DNA from: Saccharibacillus sacchari DSM 19268
GTDB taxonomy: Bacteria > Bacillota > Bacilli > Paenibacillales > Paenibacillaceae
DNA: 64,000 nt
Assembly: GCF_000585395.1 (NCBI RefSeq)
Contig: NZ_KK073875.1
Coordinates: 4,642,298 to 4,706,297 of the forward strand
Direction: 5' to 3'
In this document: one piece after another, positions 25,968 through 35,221 of the stretch
Layout of the letters: the number at the start of each line of letters is the position of its first letter
How positions within the stretch are numbered: position 1 is the first letter of the stretch
The notes under the pieces: model-generated
Seen by the model: only the letters and a program-made list of their open reading frames with translations
The model's database searches: none
What the model was told of the DNA's origin: nothing
Translations under genes and position numbers: made by a program

Positions 25968-26276
25968 ATGAATTCTATTGCACAAATCCAACCTTCGGAG
26001 CTGCGCGAGCGCATCGAACAAGGTAATGTACCGCTGATGATCGACGTACGCGAACCCGAAGAAGTCGCCCAGGGCATGATCCCCGGCGCCGTCCATATCC
26101 CTCTCGGCCAGTTGGCCGGCCGATTGGACGAACTCGATCAAGATCGCGAGACAGTGTTTATTTGCCGCAGCGGCTATCGCAGCGAACGGGCTTGCGAATA
26201 TCTGGAGCAGTCCGGATTCGACAAGGTGATCAATCTCGAAGGCGGTATGATCGCCTGGAGCGAAGACGAAGCCTGA
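25968..26276 (+). CDS. Single-domain rhodanese-like sulfurtransferase
   Basis: A 102-residue rhodanese domain. Conserved features are PLMIDVREPEEVAQGMIPGA, VHIPLGQLAGRL, the active-site loop FICRSGYRSERA with Cys66, and a C-terminal VINLEGGMIAWSE. Small rhodaneses of this kind move sulfane sulfur between thiols in the cytoplasm; the acceptor is not known. GAAAGGCAGGA precedes the ATG. It is monocistronic with its own promoter, and family B copy 2 begins 15 bases after its stop codon. Confidence 0.92.
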   Translation: MNSIAQIQPSELRERIEQGNVPLMIDVREPEEVAQGMIPGAVHIPLGQLAGRLDELDQDRETVFICRSGYRSERACEYLEQSGFDKVINLEGGMIAWSEDEA

Positions 26277-26290
26277 TCCGGGCGGCTTAT

Positions 26291-26514
26291 TCGCGGGTGA
26301 CGCGGAGGGCGCTGCGGGAGAAATTGCCAGCATAGGCTTCCGAAGTGCATTTCTTCGAAATGCTTCACAAAACGCTGTCTCACTCGGAAAACTGGATTGG
26401 AATTTAAATGGAAGTTTTCTGAGTTCAAAGGCCAACATAGCGCTACATGTTACCGCAGGTTTTCTTCGAAATTCTGTATTTCACTGAATTTCTCCCTCCG
26501 CTCGGCGCGTGTCC
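26291..26514 (+). repeat. Two-tier palindromic repeat, family B, copy 2 (long form)
   Basis: Outer arms include GGGAGAAATT with AATTTCTCCC and flanking GC-rich arms. The inner stem is ACTCGGAAAACT with AGTTTTCTGAGT. The core CGCTGTCTCACTCGGAAAA, TGGATTGGAATTTAAA and GTTCAAAGGC matches the other copies. It also carries a segment shared only with copy 3 (GTTACCGCAGGTTTTCTTCG). It is followed by a T-run at 26527-26533 and a small hairpin. Confidence 0.8.
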
Positions 26515-26561
26515 AAGAATAAGAGATTTTTTTAATTAAATAGCGTTACTGAAATACCATG

Positions 26562-26582
26562 AGGAGCCGTAGGGCTCCTTTT
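26562..26582 (+). terminator. Small terminator-like hairpin downstream of the rhodanese gene
   Basis: AGGAGCC pairs with GGCTCCT around a 4-base loop and is followed by four T residues. The rest of the 26515-26750 stretch is AT-rich and shows no gene that I can support. Confidence 0.6.
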
Positions 26583-26752
26583 GTATATCAAATAAAAAAG
26601 ACTGCAAAGCTTGATCGCTTCTATTACTATACATGGTTTTGCTTTTTAGTTCAATAATTAGACGCTGTGAAGCGTTAAAATATCTACATTTGAGGCCGCT
26701 GATGAACAAGTTTATATTCGCGACTCGATCACCGCTAAAAATTCCGAATAAC

Positions 26753-26797
26753 AAAAAACGGCTGAGGGCAGTCCCGGAAGACGGCCCCCGCCGTTTT
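26753..26797 (-). terminator. Terminator after gnd
   Basis: On the minus strand AAAACGGC pairs with GCCGTTTT, with an inner GGGGGC / GCCCTC pairing, followed by TTTTTTG. Confidence 0.75.
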
Positions 26798-26854
26798 GCG
26801 AATTCGAACCGGGTTAAGCGTGAACGATTCGAAGTTGGTTTGAAAATTTGGGTC

Positions 26855-28273
26855 TTAGTTGTCCAGTTGCAGCCATTCGTGGTGGAACACGCCTTCTTTG
26901 TCGATACGTTTGAACGTATGGGCGCCGAAGTAGTCGCGTTGCGCTTGCAGCAGGTTGGCCGGCAGGCGTTCCGTGCGGTAGCTGTCGTAGTAAGCCAGGG
27001 CGCTGGAGAATCCAGGAACCGGAATACCGTTTGTGACAGCCGTCGCGATGACTTTACGCCACGAATCCTGATAGTTCTCGACAACGTCCTTGAAGTAGTC
27101 GTCGAGGAGCAGGTTGGCAAGTGCGCCGTCTTTGTCGTAAGCGTCCTTGATGTTTTGCAGGAACTGCGAACGGATGATGCAACCGCCGCGGAAGATCATG
27201 GCGATGTTGCCGTATTGCAGATCCCAGCCGTATTCGTCGGAAGCCGCGCGCATTTGGGCGAAGCCTTGCGCGTACGATACGATTTTGCTTGCGAACAATG
27301 CTTTACGCACGTTCTCGATGAACTCTGCGCGATCGCCGGAGAAAGCTTCGGTCTTCGGTCCGCTCAGCACTTTGCTTGCGGCAACGCGCTCTTCCTTCAT
27401 TGCTGACAGGAAGCGCGCGAATACGGATTCCGTAATCATGGACAGCGGAACGCCCAGGTCGAGCGCGCTTTGGCTTGTCCATTTGCCCGTGCCTTTTTGG
27501 CCGGCGGAGTCCAGAATCACGTCAACCATGGCTTTACCTGTTTCTTCGTCTTTTTGCGAGAAGATATCCGTCGTGATCTCGATCAGGTAGCTGTCGAGTT
27601 CGCCTTTGTTCCAATCGCCGAAGATCTGGTGCAGTTCGTCCGTGTCGGCACCTACGACGTCTTTCAGCAGGTGGTAAGCTTCGCCGATCAACTGCATGTC
27701 GCCGTATTCGATACCGTTGTGCACCATCTTGACGTAATGGCCCGCGCCGCCCGGTCCGATGTACGTGCAGCAAGGATCTCCGTTTACGTGAGCCGAGATT
27801 GCAGTCAGGATCGGTTCAACCAATTCATACGCGCTCTTCGGTCCGCCCGGCATGATCGAAGGGCCTTTCAGCGCGCCTTCTTCGCCGCCCGATACGCCCG
27901 TGCCGATGAAGCGGAAGCCTTTGCCTTCCAGCTCTTCGCTGCGGCGCTGAGTGTCAGGGAAGTAGGCGTTGCCGCCGTCGATGATGATGTCGCCTTGATC
28001 CAGGAAAGGAATCAATTGTTCAATCGTCGCGTCAGTTGCCGGACCCGCTTGAACCATGATCAGGATTTTGCGCGGTACTTCGAGGGATTGAACGAATTCT
28101 TCCACCGAGAACGTGCCGATCAGGTTTTTGCCTTTTGCTTCCTCGACCAGATCGTGAGTCTTCTGCGGGGAACGGTTATATACCGAGACGGTAAACCCTT
28201 TGCTTTCGATATTGAGCGCCAAATTTTTGCCCATGACGGCAAGGCCGACTACGCCAATTTGCTGTTTCGACAT
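26855..28273 (-). CDS. gnd: 6-phosphogluconate dehydrogenase, decarboxylating
   Basis: A 472-residue enzyme of the pentose phosphate pathway, converting 6-phosphogluconate and NADP+ to ribulose 5-phosphate, CO2 and NADPH. The N-terminal Rossmann motif is [20 protein letters not shown] and the coenzyme-discriminating residues are VYNRSPQKT. The substrate motifs include [40 protein letters not shown] and [12 protein letters not shown]. The family tail [20 protein letters not shown] is complete. GGAGAACC precedes the ATG. It is monocistronic with a good promoter and a terminator. Its ribulose 5-phosphate product is the formaldehyde acceptor used by HxlA elsewhere in this window. Confidence 0.97.
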   Translation of the reverse strand: MSKQQIGVVGLAVMGKNLALNIESKGFTVSVYNRSPQKTHDLVEEAKGKNLIGTFSVEEFVQSLEVPRKILIMVQAGPATDATIEQLIPFLDQGDIIIDGGNAYFPDTQRRSEELEGKGFRFIGTGVSGGEEGALKGPSIMPGGPKSAYELVEPILTAISAHVNGDPCCTYIGPGGAGHYVKMVHNGIEYGDMQLIGEAYHLLKDVVGADTDELHQIFGDWNKGELDSYLIEITTDIFSQKDEETGKAMVDVILDSAGQKGTGKWTSQSALDLGVPLSMITESVFARFLSAMKEERVAASKVLSGPKTEAFSGDRAEFIENVRKALFASKIVSYAQGFAQMRAASDEYGWDLQYGNIAMIFRGGCIIRSQFLQNIKDAYDKDGALANLLLDDYFKDVVENYQDSWRKVIATAVTNGIPVPGFSSALAYYDSYRTERLPANLLQAQRDYFGAHTFKRIDKEGVFHHEWLQLDN

Positions 28274-28321
28274 TTTAGGTTCTCCATCCTTTGCGTATGA
28301 AATAGAGTTGCAATAATTTTC

Positions 28322-28350
28322 ATTGTACCCGTTTTGTTTAGTAAAGTGAA
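28322..28350 (-). promoter_or_regulatory. Probable sigma-A promoter of gnd
   Basis: On the minus strand TTCACT (28345-28350) and TACAAT (28322-28327) have a 17-base spacer, about 50 bases before the start codon. Confidence 0.6.
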
Positions 28351-28525
28351 GTCCTCGGAATTAGGAATACATTCAAAATGATATACTTAATCCGTGGATT
28401 TTTAAAAAGATTCGGTCGCTTTAACGTCGCAAAGCGCGTCAGTAAGCCAAAAACGCGATTTTGTTCACTCGGAATCTTTTCGAAAAATAAATCACGGCTT
28501 CATAAACTCTTCATGTTCCCCAAGC

Positions 28526-28556
28526 TTGTTCGCCCCCCTCCCGCCTATGCTATAAT
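28526..28556 (+). promoter_or_regulatory. Probable sigma-A promoter of yktB
   Basis: TATAAT is perfect (28551-28556); TTGTTC (28526-28531) is a weak partner at a long 19-base spacing. The rest of 28351-28525 shows nothing that I can support. Confidence 0.5.
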
Positions 28557-28605
28557 GGCCGATGAATCGCTTGTCCGAGCGGCTATTTTTGAAAGGGGCA
28601 CGAAC

Positions 28606-29241
28606 ATGGATTTTCAGGGTTTTGTCGAAAAAGACTTTGCTGTATTCGAAATAGAGGGGCTGGAGCCCCGCATGGACGCTTTGATCGCGAATGTCCGTCC
28701 AAAGCTGACCGAGCTAGGAAATGCGCTGACTCCGTTTCTGACGGCTACCTGCGGCGAAGAAATGTTTCCGCACGTCGCCAAACACGCTCGCCGCACCGTC
28801 CATCCTCCGAACGATACCTGGGTTGCCTGGGCAGCCAACAAACGGGGCTATAAAGCGCTGCCGCATTTTCAAGTAGGAATGTTCGCGGATTATCTGTTCA
28901 TCGTAATGGCTGTCATTTACGAAAGCCCGAACAAAACGGTGCTCGCCAACGCGCTGGGCAAACACGAACGCAAAGTGCTGGATCTCGTGCCGAAAGAACG
29001 GCAAGAACAATTCTACTGGTCCGTTGATCACACAAAACCCGGCGGCACGAAGCATTCGGAACTGGGCAAAAACGGTCTGAAAAGCATCGCGGAACGTCTG
29101 GGCACGGTCAAAAAATCCGAAGTGCTCTGCGGGCGTTTTCTGCAAAAAGACGATCCGCTGCTGCAAGACGGGGAAGAGCTCGTCAAAACAATCGAAGAAA
29201 CGTTCGAGACGCTGCTTCCTCTGTATAAAATGGCATTTTGA
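28606..29241 (+). CDS. yktB: YktB family protein (DUF1054)
   Basis: A 211-residue protein. The ATG at 28606 (MDFQGFVEKDFAVFEIEGLE) follows GAAAGGGG; the upstream frame to 28378 has no ribosome site. Family motifs are visible throughout: MDALIANVRPKLTELGNAL, HVAKHARRTVHPPNDTWVAW, YKALPHFQVGMFADYLFIVM and WSVDHTKPGGTKHSEL. YktB proteins are Firmicute-specific, soluble and of unknown function. Length is typical. It is monocistronic with its own promoter and terminator. Confidence 0.92.
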   Translation: MDFQGFVEKDFAVFEIEGLEPRMDALIANVRPKLTELGNALTPFLTATCGEEMFPHVAKHARRTVHPPNDTWVAWAANKRGYKALPHFQVGMFADYLFIVMAVIYESPNKTVLANALGKHERKVLDLVPKERQEQFYWSVDHTKPGGTKHSELGKNGLKSIAERLGTVKKSEVLCGRFLQKDDPLLQDGEELVKTIEETFETLLPLYKMAF

Positions 29242-29245
29242 CGCC

Positions 29246-29297
29246 AAAGACCGCCGATTCGCTTCATGCCACGCATGCGCGAACCGGCGGTCTTTTT
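29246..29297 (+). terminator. Terminator after yktB
   Basis: AAAGACCGCCG pairs with CGGCGGTCTTT, with an inner ATTCGC/GCGAA pairing, followed by TTTTTA. Confidence 0.88.
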
Positions 29298-29407
29298 ACG
29301 CGACGACATCGCCTCGATAACTGTGACGCGAAAAAGATCGGTTAGCGCCAGAATGCCGAATCTTTCGCGACTCCGCTCCGGAATGCCGACGCGGGCGCGG
29401 TTGACCT

Positions 29408-30202
29408 TTACATCCCTTTGAACGAGCCGCCGTTAACCGGATACTCCGCCCCGAACGCGTACTCGGCACGATCCGAAGACAGGAACACGATCATCGACGC
29501 GATATCCTCGGGCTGGCCGATCCGTCCGACAGGCAATTCGCGCACCTCGTCCACGAAGAAGTCGATGACCTCGTCTTTCGGCTTGCCGAACTTTTCCGAA
29601 ATCGCGTCGATCATTCCGCCCGGCTGGTCCCAAATATTCGTATGCGTCGGTCCCGGCGATACGGTATTGACGCGCACGCCTTTTTCCCCGAATTCCATCG
29701 ACAACGCTTTGCCCACGCTGAGCAGTCCCGCCTTGAAGGCCGAATAATCGACCGACATAGGCTGCGGTTGGCGCGCGTCTTCCGAAGCCACGCTGATAAT
29801 GACGCCTTTTCCCTGCTCCACCATATGCGGAATCGCCGCTCTCGACGTGCGCACCATGCTCATCAGGTTGTTTTGATACGTTTCTTCCCACTGCTCTTCG
29901 GTCGTCCCGAGAAACCCGCCCAGCCTGGAATGCGAAATACCGGCGTTGTTAATCAAAATGTCGATGCGCCCGAACTTTTCGATCGCGGCGCGAACCAGCT
30001 TTTTCGGACCTTCCGCCGTGCTCAAATCCGCTTCCACCGCCAAAACGACGTCTTCGCCGCCAAGCTCGCGAATCTGCTCCGGATGCCGGCTCGCCCCGAC
30101 GACTTTCGCGCCTTCTTCCAAAAACAATTTCGCCGTGGCCAGCCCGATCCCTGAACTCGCTCCCGTCACGATCACGACTTTCCCATTCAAATCCAGCTGC
30201 AT
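29408..30202 (-). CDS. Short-chain dehydrogenase/reductase
   Basis: A 264-residue classical SDR. The start MQLDLNGKVVIVTGASSGIG follows CAGGAGG. The cofactor motif is TGASSGIG (residues 14-21), the NNAG motif is LINNAGISHSRLGG, the catalytic serine precedes the YSAFK catalytic Tyr-xxx-Lys, and a PGPTHTNIWDQPGG loop covers the substrate. The basic GASRHPEQIRE after strand two suggests NADP(H). The substrate is unknown; the family includes many uncharacterised soluble oxidoreductases. It is monocistronic. Confidence 0.9.
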   Translation of the reverse strand: MQLDLNGKVVIVTGASSGIGLATAKLFLEEGAKVVGASRHPEQIRELGGEDVVLAVEADLSTAEGPKKLVRAAIEKFGRIDILINNAGISHSRLGGFLGTTEEQWEETYQNNLMSMVRTSRAAIPHMVEQGKGVIISVASEDARQPQPMSVDYSAFKAGLLSVGKALSMEFGEKGVRVNTVSPGPTHTNIWDQPGGMIDAISEKFGKPKDEVIDFFVDEVRELPVGRIGQPEDIASMIVFLSSDRAEYAFGAEYPVNGGSFKGM

Positions 30203-30317
30203 GCGATATTCCTCCTGTTGATCCGATTTAAAGCGTTTTACTGAACAAAACTCACCTTCTTTTTTTAACCGTTTCGGCAATATTCAATCTTGAAGAGTTC
30301 GTGGAATATAAAGGAAA

Positions 30318-30345
30318 CAAAAAAAGCCGCCATGCATGGCGGCTT
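30318..30345 (-). terminator. Terminator after the MFS gene
   Basis: A perfect 22-base palindrome, AAGCCGCCATG / CATGGCGGCTT, is followed on the minus strand by TTTTTTTG. Confidence 0.88.
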
Positions 30346-30409
30346 CAGGTTATTGAGAAAATTACGCTTGTGGGAGAAGGCAGAAGCCTCCTATTCGCAC
30401 ACGGCCGAG

Positions 30410-31693
30410 TTACTGGGAGAGCCGGGTTGCCCGGGACATCGAAGCATGGATCAGCAGCAAGAACACCATGGAAATCGCACTTGCCCAGAACGGGGCTTGA
30501 GGTCCGATATGATCCCAGGTCCAGCCGCCCGCCAGAGGTCCGATGACCGTTCCGAGTCCCTGAAGCGTAAGGAATACCCCCCAGATCGCTCCCCGTTCCT
30601 TTTCAGGCACCAGTTCCGCCAAAAGCGTATTCCAAGCCGGAAGAATCATCGCGAAGCCTAAACCCGCGGTCAGCACGAAGCTCCAAACCATCAGCATGGC
30701 ATGCGTCGAAGCCAGTCCGCTTAACGCAACCACCGCAAGCAGAAAGCCGATGTGCAAAAACCAACGCGTCCCGAATTTGTCGACGAGTTTCCCCACGGGA
30801 ATCATCCCGACGACGGCCACGCCGCCGCCCACGATGAGCAGCAGGTTAAACTGCCCCGGCGTCATCCCCAATTCGTTGCGAATATAGACGGAAATAACCG
30901 GGCTCAAAATGCCGATGACAAAAGATTGAAGAAACATCGCCGGGTACAATAACGGAGTCAACTTTAGCGCCGTCAATGCCCGAAACACTTTGCGTACGGA
31001 GTAAGCCGAACGGACGGTATGGCGCTTGACGAGACGGTGAACCTTTTTCGAAAAAGAAAAACCGGCATGCGGACGACGAATCAACTTGGGAGTTAGCGGA
31101 GTGAACATTTGGCGGGGCAACAATATCGCGGCGGCGGTCACGACGGCCATAACGCCCAGCAGCACCCAAAACACGACCCGGTACGTATCGCCGATAATCA
31201 GATTGGATACGACCGGACCCGCTCCGGTTCCCGCCAGGGTCGCGATCTGAATACTGGCCATTTTGGACCCGGTTCCCCCATTCTGTTGGGCGTCCATGCT
31301 GATGGTGCTCATGACGACGGGCCAGATCGGCGCCGTTCCGATTCCCAGCAGCGCGCAAGCGGTAATCAGCGAAGGTCCGGTCATGGAGAATGCGATCACC
31401 ACGACCGCCGCCCAGGACAGCAGCAATCCTCCCGTAATGGTACCTCGCAGGCCCACGTGTTCAGCCATCCATCCTGCCGGACTGCGCAGCAGATTTTCTC
31501 CCACGTACTGCAAAGAAAAGGCCAAACTGATCGTCAGCGCCGACAAACGCAGCGTATCGTGCATATAGACGGGCAGTACCGCTACCAACAATGCGCCTTT
31601 GACGAACTCGACCAAGAAAACGATAATCCACAAACAAGTAAACACGGAAAAAAGCTTCGGCATCGACTTTGCGCCCTCGATCCGTTTGTTCAT
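30410..31693 (-). CDS. Major facilitator superfamily transporter
   Basis: A 427-residue protein with twelve membrane segments. The start MNKRIEGAKSMPKLFSVFTC has AAAGGGGCAAGAGG upstream. The loop between segments 2 and 3 holds the MFS motif A variant RSPAGWMAEHVGLRGTITGG, and the second half holds its repeat PVGKLVDKFGTRWFLHIG. A basic central loop (about residues 190-230) joins the two six-helix halves. This layout is typical of drug or small-molecule exporters, but the substrate is not predictable. It is monocistronic, with a terminator after it. Confidence 0.9.
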   Translation of the reverse strand: MNKRIEGAKSMPKLFSVFTCLWIIVFLVEFVKGALLVAVLPVYMHDTLRLSALTISLAFSLQYVGENLLRSPAGWMAEHVGLRGTITGGLLLSWAAVVVIAFSMTGPSLITACALLGIGTAPIWPVVMSTISMDAQQNGGTGSKMASIQIATLAGTGAGPVVSNLIIGDTYRVVFWVLLGVMAVVTAAAILLPRQMFTPLTPKLIRRPHAGFSFSKKVHRLVKRHTVRSAYSVRKVFRALTALKLTPLLYPAMFLQSFVIGILSPVISVYIRNELGMTPGQFNLLLIVGGGVAVVGMIPVGKLVDKFGTRWFLHIGFLLAVVALSGLASTHAMLMVWSFVLTAGLGFAMILPAWNTLLAELVPEKERGAIWGVFLTLQGLGTVIGPLAGGWTWDHIGPQAPFWASAISMVFLLLIHASMSRATRLSQ

Positions 31694-31830
31694 AACCTCT
31701 TGCCCCTTTCGGGCCGCTTGCGTGGTCATCGCAGCAGGCCTCTCCACATCCCGCGCTCTTTTGAACGCGGTTTTCTATTTATCGATCCATACGTAGCAAG
31801 TTCCTTATGCCATTATATCGGCTCCTTTGA

Positions 31831-32754
31831 TCAGAAGTCTAACAAGCCGGACGGCGCTTCAGGCAACATAGGCAGATCATACGCATCCAACTCCTCACGC
31901 AGCTCAAAACCGCATTTTACATACAGATGGGTTGCCGCCGCGTTGGCTGCCGCAACCGTGAGTCGAACTTCGCCGGGCGCAAATTCCGTGAATAACAGCT
32001 CCAACGATGCCAAAAGCAGACGCGTTCCCACTCCCTGTCCCCTTGCTTGCGGCAGCGTGGCCAGAAATTCGATATCCCCTTCCGCAAACGTCCCATTCCC
32101 CGAAATACAGGCATAGCCCAGCAATTCCCCTGCATGAACGCAGCCCAACAATCGATAGTCCGTTTCCTGTCGGCTCAATAGAGAAGCACCGTTTGCGTAG
32201 GAACCCGGAAAAGCTTCATCATGCAGACGAGCAAACGCTTCGTAATGAACAGGTTCCAACGCATTGATCCCCTCGGCGTCCGCCGCTCCCTGGAAGCGTT
32301 CGCGCTGTAAGGCCAGCGTCATATGTCGGCTTTTAAAGTTAGCTCCGACTCGCTCCATCAGCGCAGCAGCTTCGGCGTTCCGGCGATGATAGAACCCTTG
32401 AAGCCTTGCAACTCTTCCGTTCAGATCAATCATGCCCGCATTCCACAGCTCGCGCACAATGACTTCTCGACTTTCCGTTTCGGTACGCACAAAAGGTCCC
32501 CATATCTCTGCCGTGCCGCTCTCCGAATCCACGTCGAATCCGAGCAGGCCCGCCAGTCGATCCTCTAAAAAAGCGACTTTAAAATTCCGGCTTAGTTCTT
32601 CTTCCGAAAAGTCGTTTTTCAGCGTATGCCCAATCTCGGTCGCATGCGTGCCGCAATATCCGACATGTCGGTGTTCCAACCGATTTTGCTCCGAAATAAG
32701 AATAGACATGGCTTCGATATGGGCGATTCGGGCGCTCCTTATACTGACGTTCAT
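31831..32754 (-). CDS. Double-domain GNAT acetyltransferase
   Basis: A 307-residue protein starting MNVSIRSARIAHIEAMSILI after GGGGGGAGAAG. It contains two GNAT folds in tandem. The N-terminal copy (about 1-145) is diverged, with VAFLEDRLAGLLGFDVDSES and no clear acetyl-CoA motif. The C-terminal copy (about 150-300) carries the acetyl-CoA loop LPQARGQGVGTRLLLASLEL and the late strand VAAANAAATHLYVKCGFELR. Only the second copy is likely to be catalytic. The substrate is unknown. It is transcribed divergently from speA, about 140 bases away. Confidence 0.85.
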   Translation of the reverse strand: MNVSIRSARIAHIEAMSILISEQNRLEHRHVGYCGTHATEIGHTLKNDFSEEELSRNFKVAFLEDRLAGLLGFDVDSESGTAEIWGPFVRTETESREVIVRELWNAGMIDLNGRVARLQGFYHRRNAEAAALMERVGANFKSRHMTLALQRERFQGAADAEGINALEPVHYEAFARLHDEAFPGSYANGASLLSRQETDYRLLGCVHAGELLGYACISGNGTFAEGDIEFLATLPQARGQGVGTRLLLASLELLFTEFAPGEVRLTVAAANAAATHLYVKCGFELREELDAYDLPMLPEAPSGLLDF

Positions 32755-32894
32755 CTCTTCTTCTCCCCCCGCATATCCGGGTCCGCAAAATTGCCTTCTT
32801 GCAATCCGGCCCCGTTTTGCTATACTCAGTTTGTTTGATTTTTTTATTAGTGCTTCAACATACTCTACGCACACGAAAGGTTGTGACAACCCTA

Positions 32895-34373
32895 ATGGAT
32901 CATGCTCGTACTCCGCTTTTCACTGCGCTTCAGCGCCATGCGGATCAAAATCCGGTACAGTTTCACATTCCAGGTCACAAGAAAGGAATGGGGATGGATC
33001 CGGAATTTCGTGAATTTATTGGGGATAACGCCCTTTCCATAGACCTGATAAATATCGCTCCCCTTGACGATTTGCATCAGCCTATGGGCGTGATCGAAGA
33101 AGCGCAGCAGCTTGCCGCGGACGCATTCGGCGCTACGCATACCTTCTTCTCCGTTCAAGGCACAAGCAGCGCGATCATTACGATGATCCTGTCTGTGTGC
33201 GGTCCGGGCGACAAAATCATCGTCCCGCGCAACGTGCACAAGTCGATTCTCGGCGCCATCATTTATGCAGGAGCCAAACCGGTATTCATTGCGCCGGAAC
33301 GCGATACCAACCTCGGGATCGATCACGGCATCACGGTAAGCTCGGTGAAAAAAGCACTGAAACTGCACGGCGATGCCAAAGCTCTGCTCGTTATCAACCC
33401 GACCTACTACGGCGTGTGCGCGGATCTGCAGCAGATCGTCGCATTGTCGCACAGCTACGGCGTTCCCGTGCTGGTCGACGAGGCTCACGGCGTCCTGATC
33501 CATTTCCACGACCAATTGCCGTTATCGGCGATGCAGGCCGGAGCGGACATGGCAGCGACGAGCGTGCACAAATTGGGCGGTTCGATGACGCAAAGCTCGG
33601 TACTCAACGTGAATACGCGCAACGGCTACATCAATCCCAAACGGGTACAGACGGTGATCAGCATGCTGACCACGACGTCCACCTCTTATATTCTGCTCGC
33701 TTCGCTCGATACGGCCCGCCGTCAGCTTGCGCTGAACGGATATGCGATGGCCGAGCGCGCGCTCGATTTCGCAGACTATGCGCGAAGCGCGATCAACCAG
33801 ATCGAAGGCCTGTACTGCTTCGGCGAAGAAATTCTCGGCAGCGAAGCGACGTACGACTACGACCCGACCAAGATCACGATTCAGGTTCGCCGTCTCGGCA
33901 TCACGGGATACGAAGCCGAGAACTGGCTGCGCGACAATCATAACATCGAAGTCGAAATGAGCGACATGTACAACGTCCTGTGCCTCATTACAGCCGGCGA
34001 CAACGAAGATACAGTCAAGATCCTGCTAAGCGCGCTGCGCGAGATGGCTGAGGAATTCCGCGGTCAAGGCAAAGCGGTCAAAGAACTGGCAGTCAAGATT
34101 CCGGACATTCCGCATTTGGCCCTGCTTCCGCGCGACGCTTTCTACGGCGAGACCGAGTCGATTCCGTTCAAGGATTCGGCGGACCGCATCATCGCCGAGT
34201 TCATCTACGTGTACCCGCCGGGCATTCCGATCCTGCTGCCGGGCGAGGTTATCACGCAAGAGAACATCGATTATATCACGGATCACGTCGAAGTCGGCCT
34301 GCCGGTCAAAGGACCGGAAGATCGCAGCGTGCAGTTCGTCAAAGTTATCGTAGAGCCGGGCGCGATCCGTTAA
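32895..34373 (+). CDS. speA: Arginine decarboxylase (PLP-dependent, Orn/Lys/Arg family)
   Basis: A 492-residue enzyme closely matching B. subtilis SpeA along its length (TPLFTALQRHADQNPVQFHI, DLINIAPLDDLHQPMGVIEE, SVLNVNTRNGYINPKRVQ). The PLP lysine is Lys226 in TSVHKLGGSMTQSS, and the preceding DEAHGV aspartate binds the pyridine nitrogen. It makes agmatine from arginine, the first step of polyamine synthesis. The ATG at 32895 gives the family N-terminus, but the ribosome site is poor: AAAGG lies about 14 bases upstream with a small GGTTGT/ACAACC hairpin between. Family B copy 3 and a terminator follow. Confidence 0.93.
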   Translation: MDHARTPLFTALQRHADQNPVQFHIPGHKKGMGMDPEFREFIGDNALSIDLINIAPLDDLHQPMGVIEEAQQLAADAFGATHTFFSVQGTSSAIITMILSVCGPGDKIIVPRNVHKSILGAIIYAGAKPVFIAPERDTNLGIDHGITVSSVKKALKLHGDAKALLVINPTYYGVCADLQQIVALSHSYGVPVLVDEAHGVLIHFHDQLPLSAMQAGADMAATSVHKLGGSMTQSSVLNVNTRNGYINPKRVQTVISMLTTTSTSYILLASLDTARRQLALNGYAMAERALDFADYARSAINQIEGLYCFGEEILGSEATYDYDPTKITIQVRRLGITGYEAENWLRDNHNIEVEMSDMYNVLCLITAGDNEDTVKILLSALREMAEEFRGQGKAVKELAVKIPDIPHLALLPRDAFYGETESIPFKDSADRIIAEFIYVYPPGIPILLPGEVITQENIDYITDHVEVGLPVKGPEDRSVQFVKVIVEPGAIR

Positions 34374-34422
34374 AAGGGGTTTGTGCATGGTGTTCGGGAA
34401 GGCCGCTCAGGGGGCCTCAGGC

Positions 34423-34648
34423 TGTCGAAAAAGTCACGTTGGCGCGGGAAGCGAGAAGACTCCGAGAAAAATTCGTTCAATTCGCTGTCTCACTCGGAAA
34501 GTGGATTGGATTTGAATAAGGTATCTTTCCGAGTTCAAAGGCGTCAACATCGCGCTGAATGTTACCGCAGGTTTTCTTCGAAATCCTGTATTTCACTGAA
34601 TTTTTCTCTCCGTCTTCTCGCTTCCAGCTACGTTAGACTTTCTCGACA
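34423..34648 (+). repeat. Two-tier palindromic repeat, family B, copy 3 (long form)
   Basis: It begins 50 bases after the speA stop. Outer arms pair over a long distance: TGTCGA with TCGACA, GGAAGCGAGAAGAC with GTCTTCTCGCTTCC, AGAAAAATTC with GAATTTTTCT. The inner stem is ACTCGGAAAG with CTTTCCGAGT. The core CGCTGTCTCACTCGG, TGGATTGGATTTGAA and GTTCAAAGGCG is intact. The speA terminator lies directly after it, so the whole element should be in the speA 3'-UTR. Confidence 0.85.
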
Positions 34649-34650
34649 TG

Positions 34651-34675
34651 TTAAGGCCGCTTATGCGGCCTTTTT
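34651..34675 (+). terminator. Terminator after speA and family B copy 3
   Basis: AAGGCCGC and GCGGCCTT pair around TTAT, followed by TTTTTG. Confidence 0.9.
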
Positions 34676-34736
34676 GTTTTGTGTAGTATAACGCAAAAAC
34701 GGATGCGCTCGTTCGAGACATCTGTTTTTTTGCATC

Positions 34737-34767
34737 AAAAAAGCGGCCTCGCTCGGGGAGGCCGCTT
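34737..34767 (-). terminator. Terminator after the DUF1292 gene
   Basis: AAGCGGCCTC pairs with GAGGCCGCTT, followed on the minus strand by TTTTTTG. Confidence 0.9.
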
Positions 34768-34771
34768 CTTC

Positions 34772-35104
34772 TTATTCTTCGCCTTGTGCCGCAACCAGCT
34801 CGTTATAAGCTGCTTCGACCTTGGCCCACTCTTCTTCTTCCTCAATGTTGACGAGAACGGTCTCGCCGTCTTCTTCTTCGAGGCGCAGAATGAAGCCGTC
34901 GGCTTCCGGATTGTTGCGCTCGAGCAGCAAAGCATAAACGTCTTCGCCGACGTCGAAAGTCTGTACGAGAACCATTTCTTTCTCGTTGCCTTCTTCGTCG
35001 CTGAATGCGACTACGATCTCTTCGTCGTGGCTATGGTCATGACCGCATCCGCAATCGTCGCCGTGCTCGTGATTGTGGGAATGGTTATGTTCGTGTTCGC
35101 TCAT
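34772..35104 (-). CDS. DUF1292 protein with a histidine-rich N-terminus
   Basis: A 110-residue acidic protein. The C-terminal two thirds match the DUF1292 (YrzB-like) family: EIVVAFSDEEGNEKEMVLVQ, VYALLLERNNPEADGFILRL and VLVNIEEEEEWAKVEAAYNE. The first 28 residues are different: eight histidines alternate with Glu, Asn, Asp and Ser around a CGC motif, a pattern seen in metal-binding tails. Metal binding by this tail is inferred; the DUF1292 core has no known activity. It is monocistronic with a terminator. Confidence 0.88.
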   Translation of the reverse strand: MSEHEHNHSHNHEHGDDCGCGHDHSHDEEIVVAFSDEEGNEKEMVLVQTFDVGEDVYALLLERNNPEADGFILRLEEEDGETVLVNIEEEEEWAKVEAAYNELVAAQGEE

Positions 35105-35221
35105 TGTGGTAAAACCCCGTTTCTACAGCGCATACGCGCAAGCATATACGCCCTGAATTTAATAGACACAGATTATCCTACCACTTCGTCCGCCGGAGGT
35201 CAATTTGCCTCGTCACTTCGT

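Noticed and set aside
26536-27120. Open frame on the minus strand across the end of gnd, with a C-terminal KEPYGSSWYF stretch
   Set aside because: Most of it is an out-of-frame shadow of gnd, and the striking peptide is a translated terminator hairpin.
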